The translations under genes and the position numbers were made by a program. Source: JAGOBX01 sp036733285 (GTDB lineage: Bacteria > JAGOBX01). Taken from it: a DNA stretch of 6,147 nt. Where the stretch lies: positions 1 through 6,147 of the forward strand of contig DAINAU010000222.1 in NCBI GenBank assembly GCA_036733285.1, in the 5' to 3' direction. Under the pieces are notes generated by a model. The model saw only the letters and a list, made by a program, of their open reading frames with translations, ran no database searches and was not told the origin of the DNA. Below, one piece after another: positions 1 through 5,872 of the stretch. Position 1 is the first letter of the stretch. Every line of letters begins with the position of its first letter.

Positions 1-560
1 CTGATTGCGTTATTTGTAAAAACACAGTTTTTTACTATATTCGTATCGGACCCGCCCCAAAAATTAATCCCTGAACCGCCATTGCCGTAAGAAATACAGT
101 TTTGAAAAATATTACAGTCAGAACTCATTAAATATATTCCGTCTTCATAATTATAAACGCTGATATTACTCATAAATGCGTCATTAGTAGTTATCAGATA
201 CAAACCCCTGTGGCTTCCGCTTGATGCGGTTCCGTTTAATTTAAAACCGATTATTTTCGATTCATTTTTCATTGTTACGCCCATTCCTGAAGAACTGCCT
301 ATTGTCGGATAAATATCTCCGCCGCCGCCCGTATCAACGCCAAAATATTCTTTAGCCGAAATTAAAGTCAACCCTGTTTTCATAACTACATTTTCAAAAT
401 ATGAATCAGTTAATATTGAAGAAAAAACCACTACCGTATCAAATCCATTTCCTGTATCAGTTGTATTTATCGCCGATTGTATTGTTGGAAAAGCTGTTTT
501 AGTATCGCCTGAAAGCGGATTATCCCCGTTTCCCATATCGCTTACAAATATAATTACGCT
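1..560 (-). other. Third beta-helix domain, partial (about residue 1262 onward)
   Basis: After the second FnIII domain comes IIFVSDMGNGDNPLSGDT, then TAFPTIQSAINT, a divergent version of the fold's opening. A Gly-rich stretch with DTGGGGDIYPT and rungs such as NISVYNYEDGIYLMSSD follow. The WYVNDTS cap of the first two helices is absent. The domain continues past the window edge, so its length and any terminal anchoring domain are unknown. Confidence 0.7.
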
Positions 561-3500
561 TCCGTTATCAACAGGAGCCGATTTTATTTCATAACTATTT
601 GAATACCAGCTTCTGTTATAAAATATTTTTCCATCAGTAATATGAGAATCATAAGCGACAATTTTATAATAATAAGTTTCTCCAGCAATAATATCCGTAT
701 CAATAAACTCGGTGTCCCCTGTGTTCTCAGTGGTTAAAATTAAAAACTGCTCCCAGTCGTCCGTATCTCCGCCAATTCTGCACTCTATACTCTGCGCTCT
801 GTATAACCTGTATCCCGCCAAATCCGTATCACTCGCACTCAGCAAATTTCCATCTTCATCAAGCGTCGGTTTATTCCACTCTATTCTTATCTGCCCAAAC
901 ACACTTGTATCAGCGCTTATAAAACTCGGCGATGCAGGCGCGACAGTATCTACTCCAATCGAAGTATCGATTGGAGTTAACCTGAACGGAGCCCAATTTG
1001 CATTCCCGGATATTTTGTTTGCTATTACCGCTGAATCCGTTGTAAAAAAATAATTATATCTGAAATCAAAATAATTCGGGGTTTCATTGTAAAAGGCATA
1101 ATCCGTTCCATTTCCCGAAGATGCCCATATATTCTTCTGAAAAACACAATTAGACGAAGGCATTCCGCCATCGAGAATGGAAAAACCCTTATCCGCATTC
1201 GAATCAACAGTATTTTGAAAAAATATGTTGTTATCGCAAACTCCGAAATTTCCGTCGTTTATTAAAAAGCCATTCATATTATTATAACTCAAATTATTCT
1301 TAAATAAATTATAATTACAGGAAATCATTAACGTAAAACCATCAAGAATATTATTTATACTTTTATTTTCAATAAAAGTATTATTGTTGGATAATTGGAT
1401 ATGAAAACCATTTGCCGAACCGTTAGAAACCGTATTATTCAATATCGTATTATTATTGGAATTGTTAAAATCGAAATTATTTCCGGTGTTATATAAACTT
1501 TTGTTATTTTTGATTAAATTACTATTTGAACCGCCTGAAAAATAAAAACCTTTGTCATTATTGTATGATGAAATATTATTAAATAAAGTATTTGTATCGG
1601 ATGAATTAGCTATATAAAAACCATAACTGCCGCAATGATTTACATCCACATTTTCAATTATAGAATTATCAACATTATTAAATTCAATACCATAATAATA
1701 ATTTTTAATCTGAATATTTTTCAAAATTAAACCAGATTTGTTAATTGCGTAAATTGCTTTTATACTTGGAATTAATGTGTCATTTAAATTAAATGTAGTT
1801 GTTTCAGAATCCGCTCCTATTATTGAAATATTATCTGTGTCTATCGCTACAGTCTCGGAATACGTTCCAGCATCGACATAAATTGTTTCTCCAGACTTTA
1901 TCATCGACATTGCTTTTGAAATTGTTCTGAATGGTTTTGAAAAAGAACCGTCGCCGTTAGTATCGCTTCCCAATCCTGAACAAAACGTATCATTTGCCGC
2001 CGAAGTATCATTGACATACCAAACCGGTCCGGAGTAAGACGCTGATTTAACTTCATAACTATTTGAATACCAGCTTCTGTTATAAAATTGTTTGCCGTCG
2101 GTAATATGAGAATCATAATCGACAACTCTATAATAATATGTTTCTCCTTGAATTATATCCGTATCTATAAAATTCGTGTCATTCGTTAGATTCGTGGAAA
2201 AAATTAAAAATTGTTCCCAGTCGTCCGTATCTCCCCCGACTCTGCACTCTGCACTATTCACTCTATACAATCTATACCCCGCCAAATGACTATCGCCAAC
2301 ACCCAGCATATTTCCATCTTCATCTAAAGTCGGTTTAGTCCACTCAATAGTTATCTGCCCAAACACGCTCGTATCAGCGCTTACAAAACTCGGCGCCGCA
2401 GGCGCAACTGTGTCCGCTCCTACTGTTGTATCTATCTCACTCGTTCTAAACGGAGTATAAGAAACCACGCCGCCGCCGTAAATCACGCTATTTATATAAG
2501 TCGAATCTGAACTGCCGAAATAAAATTTTTCCAAGTTCAAAGTCATTGCTGCTTCATTGAATACCGCTGTATCAGTATTCAAAATATTATTTTTTTCAAG
2601 CGATAAAATTGTGGTAGTTGCTGTAATTTGTAAACCAAAAGTGTTATTTTTTATTGTGTTCAATTTAATTTTAGCATCTTTAGCATTTCTTATTCTTATT
2701 CCTGAATTATTAGAATCAGTTAAATTATTATTCACTACAGCGGTATCCGTGGTATAAACATAAATTCCAATTAATCCGTTATTAAAAACATTATTAAATT
2801 CAATTTTTGTTTTTAAACTGTTTGTAGTATAAATTCCGTGCCATGTATTATTAAAAACCGTATTATTTGAAATTTCATTCAAAGTCGGAGCGTTGCTGTT
2901 CCAATATTCATAAATACCGCTGCCATTATTTCCAGAACCAGAAATATTATTATTTCTGATTATATTATACGAACCATCGCTAATTTCTATACCGCAGGCA
3001 TTAGCCGATAAATCTTTATCATTACTATTTCTTATTACATTGCTGTCAATAATATTAAAATCCGTTCCAGTTCCATTTAAAAATATTCCGCGGTCGTTTG
3101 TATCGCAAACATTTTCTTTAACCAAATTATATTTTGAAGCTGTGGCAATATAAATACCAACGCCGTCTACGTTACTTCCGGCAAAATCATTTTCAGAACA
3201 AATATTTCCAGAAATAATATTTGAATCAGAATTTAATAATTCTATACCATCATCGTCATTTTGAATAATAATATTATTTTGTATTATATTTGTATCTGAA
3301 GCATTTAAATAAATACCATCTCTATTTCTGATAATATAACAATTTTCAATAATATTATTATTCGCGCCAGTCGCCAAATTAATCGCAATCCTATTTTCAG
3401 AAAAATAACAATTTGAAATTGTGGAATGAGCGCTGCTATCCGTTAAATTAATTGCATAATAATATTTTTTGAAACCAATATTTGAAATATATATATTATT

Positions 3501-4343
3501 GTTAGTATCGATTATCGCATATTCGCCTACAAATGTTGAATCGTTTGTATTCACAAAAAGCGTTCCCATTGAATCCGCGCCTATAAGCGAAATATTATTA
3601 ACTTCAATCATTACTTTTTCAGAATATGTCCCAACATCAATAAAAACCGTATCCCCCGACTTAACGAAAGAAAGAGCTTTAGTTATTGTCCGGAACGGTC
3701 TGTCTAAACTTCCATAACCATTCGTATCGCTGCCATATCCGCTTGTATAAACATCCGACGTCAAAGAAGTATCATTGACATACCATTTTGGCCCAAGATA
3801 ATGTAAAACAGGTATTAAAACGCTTGAAGCGCCTGATAACTCAAATCCTGTATCAGTGTATAAAATTATATTTGAAAAATATATATTTGTCTCAAAAGCG
3901 TTTACAGTTTTTTTTCGAACTAATAGATTAGTTATTAGTTCAATGTCTGGCGTATTCACTCCTAACGTATCAGCGGAATATCTGCCTCCAACTACGGTCA
4001 CAGAGCAACCGTCTTCTCCATTTCTGAATTCCAATGAATACGAATCAGTTTGATTTGTTAAAAATACGCCCGCATTGACAAAATTTGTATCAATTTCAAT
4101 ATACTGACTATCAAAAATAATATCAAACTGAAATGAAATAATTGTTTCGCCAGAAGTATTCATTTTTATGGATATATTTGATGTATCCGCAATATTTGTC
4201 AAATAAACAGTGTCTTCAGATGCGCTGAATATAGAAACCGCCGACGTTTTCACATTGAAAATCACAAAAAACCATATTAAAATGAGCGCAAGATATTTTT
4301 TTACGACAATAGCGATAGTAGCGATAGTGCCTGGTTGACGCAT
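1..4343 (-). CDS. Giant secreted beta-helix / FnIII surface protein, 3' end outside window
   Basis: I read this frame without a stop from the ATG at 4343 to the window edge, at least 1447 codons. Residues 1-35 look like a signal peptide. Residues 40-165 resemble a cohesin-type beta-sandwich. Residues 185-640, 770-1125 and from 1262 onward are Asn-rich parallel beta-helix (NosD/CASH-like) built of rungs such as NIIENCYIIRNRDGIYLN. FnIII domains occupy 642-767 and 1130-1255. Helices 1 and 2 each open with WYVNDTS, a GSDTNGxGS loop, PFRTI(T/S)KA and GTYSE, the usual N-terminal cap of secreted pectate-lyase-like helices. No catalytic site is apparent. Adhesion or polysaccharide binding at the cell surface is inferred from fold alone. 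Any sorting signal would lie beyond the window. The ATG follows AAAAGGAG by 12 nt and lies inside a mobile-element inverted repeat. Transcription probably reads through from the transposase gene 22 bp upstream, as no promoter is evident in the gap. Confidence 0.93.
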   Translation of the reverse strand, partial: MRQPGTIATIAIVVKKYLALILIWFFVIFNVKTSAVSIFSASEDTVYLTNIADTSNISIKMNTSGETIISFQFDIIFDSQYIEIDTNFVNAGVFLTNQTDSYSLEFRNGEDGCSVTVVGGRYSADTLGVNTPDIELITNLLVRKKTVNAFETNIYFSNIILYTDTGFELSGASSVLIPVLHYLGPKWYVNDTSLTSDVYTSGYGSDTNGYGSLDRPFRTITKALSFVKSGDTVFIDVGTYSEKVMIEVNNISLIGADSMGTLFVNTNDSTFVGEYAIIDTNNNIYISNIGFKKYYYAINLTDSSAHSTISNCYFSENRIAINLATGANNNIIENCYIIRNRDGIYLNASDTNIIQNNIIIQNDDDGIELLNSDSNIISGNICSENDFAGSNVDGVGIYIATASKYNLVKENVCDTNDRGIFLNGTGTDFNIIDSNVIRNSNDKDLSANACGIEISDGSYNIIRNNNISGSGNNGSGIYEYWNSNAPTLNEISNNTVFNNTWHGIYTTNSLKTKIEFNNVFNNGLIGIYVYTTDTAVVNNNLTDSNNSGIRIRNAKDAKIKLNTIKNNTFGLQITATTTILSLEKNNILNTDTAVFNEAAMTLNLEKFYFGSSDSTYINSVIYGGGVVSYTPFRTSEIDTTVGADTVAPAAPSFVSADTSVFGQITIEWTKPTLDEDGNMLGVGDSHLAGYRLYRVNSAECRVGGDTDDWEQFLIFSTNLTNDTNFIDTDIIQGETYYYRVVDYDSHITDGKQFYNRSWYSNSYEVKSASYSGPVWYVNDTSAANDTFCSGLGSDTNGDGSFSKPFRTISKAMSMIKSGETIYVDAGTYSETVAIDTDNISIIGADSETTTFNLNDTLIPSIKAIYAINKSGLILKNIQIKNYYYGIEFNNVDNSIIENVDVNHCGSYGFYIANSSDTNTLFNNISSYNNDKGFYFSGGSNSNLIKNNKSLYNTGNNFDFNNSNNNTILNNTVSNGSANGFHIQLSNNNTFIENKSINNILDGFTLMISCNYNLFKNNLSYNNMNGFLINDGNFGVCDNNIFFQNTVDSNADKGFSILDGGMPSSNCVFQKNIWASSGNGTDYAFYNETPNYFDFRYNYFFTTDSAVIANKISGNANWAPFRLTPIDTSIGVDTVAPASPSFISADTSVFGQIRIEWNKPTLDEDGNLLSASDTDLAGYRLYRAQSIECRIGGDTDDWEQFLILTTENTGDTEFIDTDIIAGETYYYKIVAYDSHITDGKIFYNRSWYSNSYEIKSAPVDNGSVIIFVSDMGNGDNPLSGDTKTAFPTIQSAINTTDTGNGFDTVVVFSSILTDSYFENVVMKTGLTLISAKEYFGVDTGGGGDIYPTIGSSSGMGVTMKNESKIIGFKLNGTASSGSHRGLYLITTNDAFMSNISVYNYEDGIYLMSSDCNIFQNCISYGNGGSGINFWGGSDTNIVKNCVFTNNAI
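577..956 (-). repeat. FnIII module copy 2 (about residues 1130-1255)
   Basis: This is the second fibronectin type III domain, APASPSFISADTSVFGQIRI through YNRSWYSNSYEIKS. It shares the DWEQFLI and DSHITDGK segments with copy 1. The DNA is colinear with 2041-2420 at a constant 1464-bp offset, a multiple of three. That fits duplication of a helix-plus-FnIII block or later homogenisation of the FnIII segments. Confidence 0.88.
968..2037 (-). other. Parallel beta-helix domain 2 (about residues 770-1125)
   Basis: The domain opens with GPVWYVNDTS, then GSDTNGDGS, PFRTISKAM and DAGTYSE, closely matching the cap of helix 1. The Asn-rich rungs that follow (for example SIINNILDGF and NNNTILNNTVSNGS) are much less alike between the two helices. 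It closes with NANWAPFRLTPID, equivalent to the YTPFRTSEID closing segment of helix 1. The cap and closing piece are therefore conserved in both modules while the rung number varies. Confidence 0.85.
2041..2420 (-). repeat. FnIII module copy 1 (about residues 642-767)
   Basis: This encodes a fibronectin type III domain that starts APAAPSFVSADTSVFGQITI. Typical landmarks are IEWTKPTLDEDG, LAGYRLYR, an ETYYYRVVDYDS strand and a final YNRSWYSNSYEVKS. It is a DNA-level repeat of 577-956, with every aligned position displaced by 1464 bp and no indel in the stretch I compared. A 37-bp block at 2052-2088 is identical to 588-624. It probably acts as a spacer between beta-helices. Confidence 0.88.
2425..3800 (-). 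other. Parallel beta-helix domain 1 (about residues 182-640)
   Basis: This region starts with GPKWYVNDTS and the PFRTITKAL cap. About twenty Asn-rich rungs of 20-25 residues follow, with recurring N-x-I-x-x-N and DGI(Y/E) patterns that would form Asn ladders. It is about 95 residues longer than helix 2. It ends where an aperiodic segment with FYFGSSDS and YTPFRTSEID leads into the first FnIII domain. This layout is known in secreted polysaccharide-binding or polysaccharide-cleaving helices, but I see no catalytic residues. Confidence 0.85.
3848..4226 (-). other. Cohesin-like beta-sandwich domain (about residues 40-165)
   Basis: The segment after the signal peptide contains ISFQFDIIFDSQYIEID, which resembles the cohesin pattern of a hydrophobic strand followed by FDxxxDxxxI. 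It ends with NIYFSNIILYTDTGFELS, resembling the closing strands of cohesin or CBM-like sandwiches. The length of about 125 residues suits the fold. No dockerin is visible in the window. Assignment is by motif resemblance only, and a generic Ig-like or CBM-like domain is the alternative. Confidence 0.45.
4239..4343 (-). other. Signal peptide of the giant surface protein (residues 1-35)
   Basis: The N-terminus has an unusual uncharged lead-in, MRQPGTIATIAIVV, then KK, then a hydrophobic core YLALILIWFFVIF, then NVKTSA as a plausible signal peptidase I site. The KK plus core would be a normal signal peptide without the first 14 residues. Those residues are encoded by the inverted-repeat arm and a 9-bp tandem repeat, so they look like an added extension. 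The cleavage position after TSA is a prediction by eye. Confidence 0.75.
4311..4328. repeat. Tandem 9-bp repeat AGCGATAGT, two copies
   Basis: Two perfect copies (4311-4319 and 4320-4328) abut the low-coordinate inverted-repeat arm, and a degraded third copy may precede them at 4303-4310. On the minus strand they encode TIATIA in the N-region of the giant surface protein. They may be remnants of the mobile-element terminus or a slippage product at its insertion site. Confidence 0.75.
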
Positions 4344-4350
4344 TTACGCA
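4329..4350. repeat. Inverted-repeat arm, low-coordinate end of the Y1 transposase unit
   Basis: The plus strand reads GCCTGGTTGACGCATTTACG plus CA. This is the reverse complement of 5319-5340 except for one A/T difference in the CC(A/T)GG core. An uninterrupted 18-bp match covers 4333-4350. The arm contains the ATG (4341-4343) and the next codons of the surface-protein gene. It also contains a short direct repeat, GCGTAAATGCGT on the minus strand. Confidence 0.9.
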
Positions 4351-4355
4351 AATCT

Positions 4356-4360
4356 CTCCT
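4356..4360 (-). promoter_or_regulatory. Ribosome binding site of the giant surface-protein gene
   Basis: AAAAGGAGAG lies 12 nt before the ATG at 4343, slightly far for an ideal site. The only nearer alternative, TTG at 4351, opens a short frame that soon reaches a stop, so the ATG is preferred. The leader AAAAGGAGA-ATTT-TAAATG closely matches the leader of the transposase gene, with three extra bases (GCG). Confidence 0.65.
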
Positions 4361-4365
4361 TTTAA

Positions 4366-5295
4366 TCACAAATAATTAATTAAAATATTTTCCACAGCAT
4401 TTTTCTTATTTTGACAATGAGTTATTCTACTTATTGCCGAGCTAACAGTTGTATGCCTCGGTAATCCATATAAAATTCTAATAAATTCATAGCTTTTCCC
4501 GCATTTATTATTTAAAAAATACCATTCTAAATGTTCCGACTTGATTCGATATTTTAATTGATTTTCTTTAGTATCATTTAACTTTTTTTTTAATTTTTCT
4601 AAAGAAGCTTGCCAGTTTTTAATATTTTTATCTTTCAATTTATCTTTTCTTTTTTCAAAATTAAAATCAGTTTTTTTCCTTCTTCTATCAATAGTTTGTA
4701 ATATTCTGTTTTTATTAATTTCATCCATAAGAAACTGTCCTGAATACAATTCGATATCTGAATCTTTCATTTGATAAGAATTCAATGCCAACAAAAAATC
4801 AGCTGTATCAGAATAATATTCTAAAATATCCGACGGTTCTGAAAAGCCATTTATATTATTGTAAATTTCAGCTGCAGAACTCCATTTGTATAATTCACAA
4901 AAATTGGTTAATCCAGCTCTTTTCGGATTATTTAAAATATATAGAGCTACTTGTTTTAAATATTTTTCTTTATCAATGAGTTTTGTTTTATGTCTTTCCT
5001 GCCATAAATGTCCTTTCCTATTATATTTTTTATTCATCCATCTTGCAAAATTAGTGCCGAATATTTCAAGAAAATTCGAAAGATCTCCATTTCCCAATTT
5101 TAATAATATATGAAAATGATTATGCATTATACAATACAATATTAGTTTGATTTCAAATTTTGCAGCATATTTTTTAAACATTGATAAAAACTGTATAACA
5201 TCAGAATCTTCCCGAAAATATTTCTCGCCATTTACAAATCTATTGAACAAATGATAATATCCATTTTTTACTTGTATTCGTCTTGGTCTTACCAT
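4366..5295 (-). CDS. IS200-like / REP-associated (RAYT-type) Y1 transposase
   Basis: This 309-residue protein belongs to the Y1 HUH transposase superfamily, which cuts and joins single-stranded DNA at hairpin-containing ends. Visible marks are the N-terminal RPRRIQVKNGYYHLFNRFVN, the HUH pair H60-F61-H62 within MHNHFHILL, WQERHKTKLI near 98-107, and the presumed nucleophile Y119 in ALYILNNPKRAGL. The YI-NP-A arrangement is typical of RAYT-like proteins rather than short IS200 TnpA. Residues 200-250 are Lys-rich and probably helical. Residues 255-292 (FIRILYGLPRHTTVSSAISR) resemble the DnaA C-terminal helix-turn-helix. All key residues are present, so it appears intact. The ATG follows AAAAGGAG by 9 nt. 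The gene sits inside a 22-bp inverted repeat, directly downstream of an IS110 remnant and 22 bp before the surface-protein ATG. Confidence 0.94.
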   Translation of the reverse strand: MVRPRRIQVKNGYYHLFNRFVNGEKYFREDSDVIQFLSMFKKYAAKFEIKLILYCIMHNHFHILLKLGNGDLSNFLEIFGTNFARWMNKKYNRKGHLWQERHKTKLIDKEKYLKQVALYILNNPKRAGLTNFCELYKWSSAAEIYNNINGFSEPSDILEYYSDTADFLLALNSYQMKDSDIELYSGQFLMDEINKNRILQTIDRRRKKTDFNFEKRKDKLKDKNIKNWQASLEKLKKKLNDTKENQLKYRIKSEHLEWYFLNNKCGKSYEFIRILYGLPRHTTVSSAISRITHCQNKKNAVENILINYL

Positions 5296-5304
5296 TTAAA
5301 ATTT

Positions 5305-5309
5305 CTCCT
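5305..5309 (-). promoter_or_regulatory. Ribosome binding site of the Y1 transposase
   Basis: CAAAAGGAGAAATTT precedes the ATG at 5295, with AGGAG 9 nt from the start. The TAA (5298-5296) of the read-through IS110-fragment frame abuts this ATG, so ribosomes could reinitiate here. Confidence 0.8.
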
Positions 5310-5318
5310 TTTGAAAAA

Positions 5319-5340
5319 TGCGTAAATGCGTCAACCTGGC
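5319..5340. repeat. Inverted-repeat arm, high-coordinate end of the Y1 transposase unit
   Basis: The plus strand reads TGCGTAAATGCGTCAACCTG plus GC and pairs with 4329-4350, with one mismatch. It lies 24 bp upstream of the transposase start. Together the arms delimit a unit of 1012 bp. Y1 elements usually carry subterminal hairpins rather than long terminal inverted repeats, so this arrangement is atypical. Confidence 0.9.
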
Positions 5341-5395
5341 GCCTTTTCTGTGGCGCCTTTTCTGCAAGGCGCCTTTTCTGCATGGCGCCTTTTCT
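5338..5395. repeat. Array of four GGCGCCTTTTCT repeats
   Basis: Copies start at 5338, 5352, 5368 and 5384, separated by the variable spacers T, CAA and CAT, so the period is 14, 16 and 16 bp. Each copy starts with the self-complementary GGCGCC, so neighbouring copies can fold into GC-rich hairpins. The array overlaps the end of the inverted-repeat arm and stands out in this AT-rich sequence. The IS110 reading frame passes through it as a basic tail (KEKAPCRKGALQKRRHRKGA), which is not IS110 sequence. Confidence 0.9.
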
Positions 5396-5824
5396 TTCCA
5401 TTGTTTTATCATAAAGTTTCTCGTTCGTATTAAATCCCTTATTTTTTCATCCTTTTCATTTGGAATATATATAGGAGTTAATAATCCTTTAGCATAATAC
5501 TCCGCTAACTTTTTACTGTCTAATCGATCCGTTTTAATTCGTTTGCCGGGCTGTTCCGGTATTAATGACGGCGCAACAATTTCACACGTAATATTATTTT
5601 TAATTAAATTTCTACATAAATTATAACCTATATAACTTGCCTCATAACACACTTTCAATTCAAATCCTTTTTTTTCGAGTTTTCTAAAATTTTCCATCAA
5701 ACTTCCAAAAGTCGATTTTGATTTGAATTCAAACAATTCTCCCGTTTCTAAACACAAACCTGCCCCGTGGAAATTTTTATCGTCGACATCTACGCCAACA
5801 TAGTATACTCTTTGTCATTGGGTG

Positions 5825-5830
5825 ACCTCC
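5825..5830 (-). promoter_or_regulatory. Ribosome binding site of the former IS110 transposase
   Basis: GGAGGT lies 6 nt before the ATG at 5818, a near-ideal site. It identifies that ATG as the original start and supports a frameshift between 5803 and 5818 in the transposase remnant. Confidence 0.8.
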
Positions 5831-5844
5831 TTAAAATAAATAGT

Positions 5845-5860
5845 TATACTTTATAGTATA
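5845..5860. promoter_or_regulatory. Palindrome TATACT-TTAT-AGTATA upstream of the IS110 remnant
   Basis: This is a perfect 6-bp inverted repeat with a 4-bp spacer, 15 bp upstream of the GGAGGT site. Read on the minus strand it contains TATACT, a good -10 hexamer, but I find no convincing -35 at 16-18 bp. It could be the old transposase promoter or an operator-like site. Confidence 0.4.
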
Positions 5861-5872
5861 TCATTTATAGGG

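Larger units (their letters stand above)
5296..5818 (-). pseudogene. IS110-family DEDD transposase, truncated and frameshifted
   Basis: The remnant covers the RuvC-like N-terminal domain of an IS110 transposase. Its landmarks are YYVGVDVDDKNFHGAG (first catalytic D), CYEASYIGYNLCRNLI (E), and KTDRLDSKKLAEYYAKGLL with the final two D residues. Homology ends near 5400 after RTRNFMIKQ. The C-terminal Transposase_20 part with the catalytic serine is missing, leaving about 140 of the usual 300-400 residues. The frame then runs through the GGCGCC array to TAA at 5296. The ATG at 5818 has an excellent GGAGGT site, but its frame (MTKSI...) reaches a stop soon. The YYVGVD frame has an in-frame TGA at 5815-5817. 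Loss of one TA from an original TATATAC near 5806 would explain this and restore MTKSIYYVGVD. The next usable start is TTG at 5757, which would omit the first catalytic Asp. Functionally dead. Confidence 0.88.

Noticed and set aside
712..1053. Plus-strand 113-codon open frame
   Set aside because: It is antisense to the FnIII copy 2 and helix 2 coding frame, lacks a recognisable domain and ribosome binding site, and mirrors the repeat composition of the real gene.
1025..2125. Minus-strand short frames at 1025-1207 and 1901-2125
   Set aside because: Both lie in another frame inside the uninterrupted beta-helix gene and have no domain features.
2557..4053. Plus-strand frames at 2557-2757, 3469-3717 and 3856-4053
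   Set aside because: They are antisense shadows of the beta-helix gene. Their hydrophobic look comes from reading Asn- and Ile-rich codons in reverse complement.
1..4343. CRISPR array or tandem DNA satellite in the repeat-rich stretch
   Set aside because: The repetition is at protein level (degenerate beta-helix rungs) with no constant direct repeat and spacer pattern.
4349..4351. TTG alternative start for the surface protein
   Set aside because: It is in a different frame from the beta-helix frame and meets a stop after about fifteen codons.
4785..5113. Two plus-strand frames opposite the transposase
   Set aside because: They are antisense to conserved HUH and Tyr motifs of the Y1 transposase and have no independent support.
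5296..5395. Genuine C-terminal tail of the IS110 protein rich in Lys and Arg
   Set aside because: The residues are a translation of the GGCGCC array and the inverted-repeat arm, with no IS110 homology visible after MIKQ.
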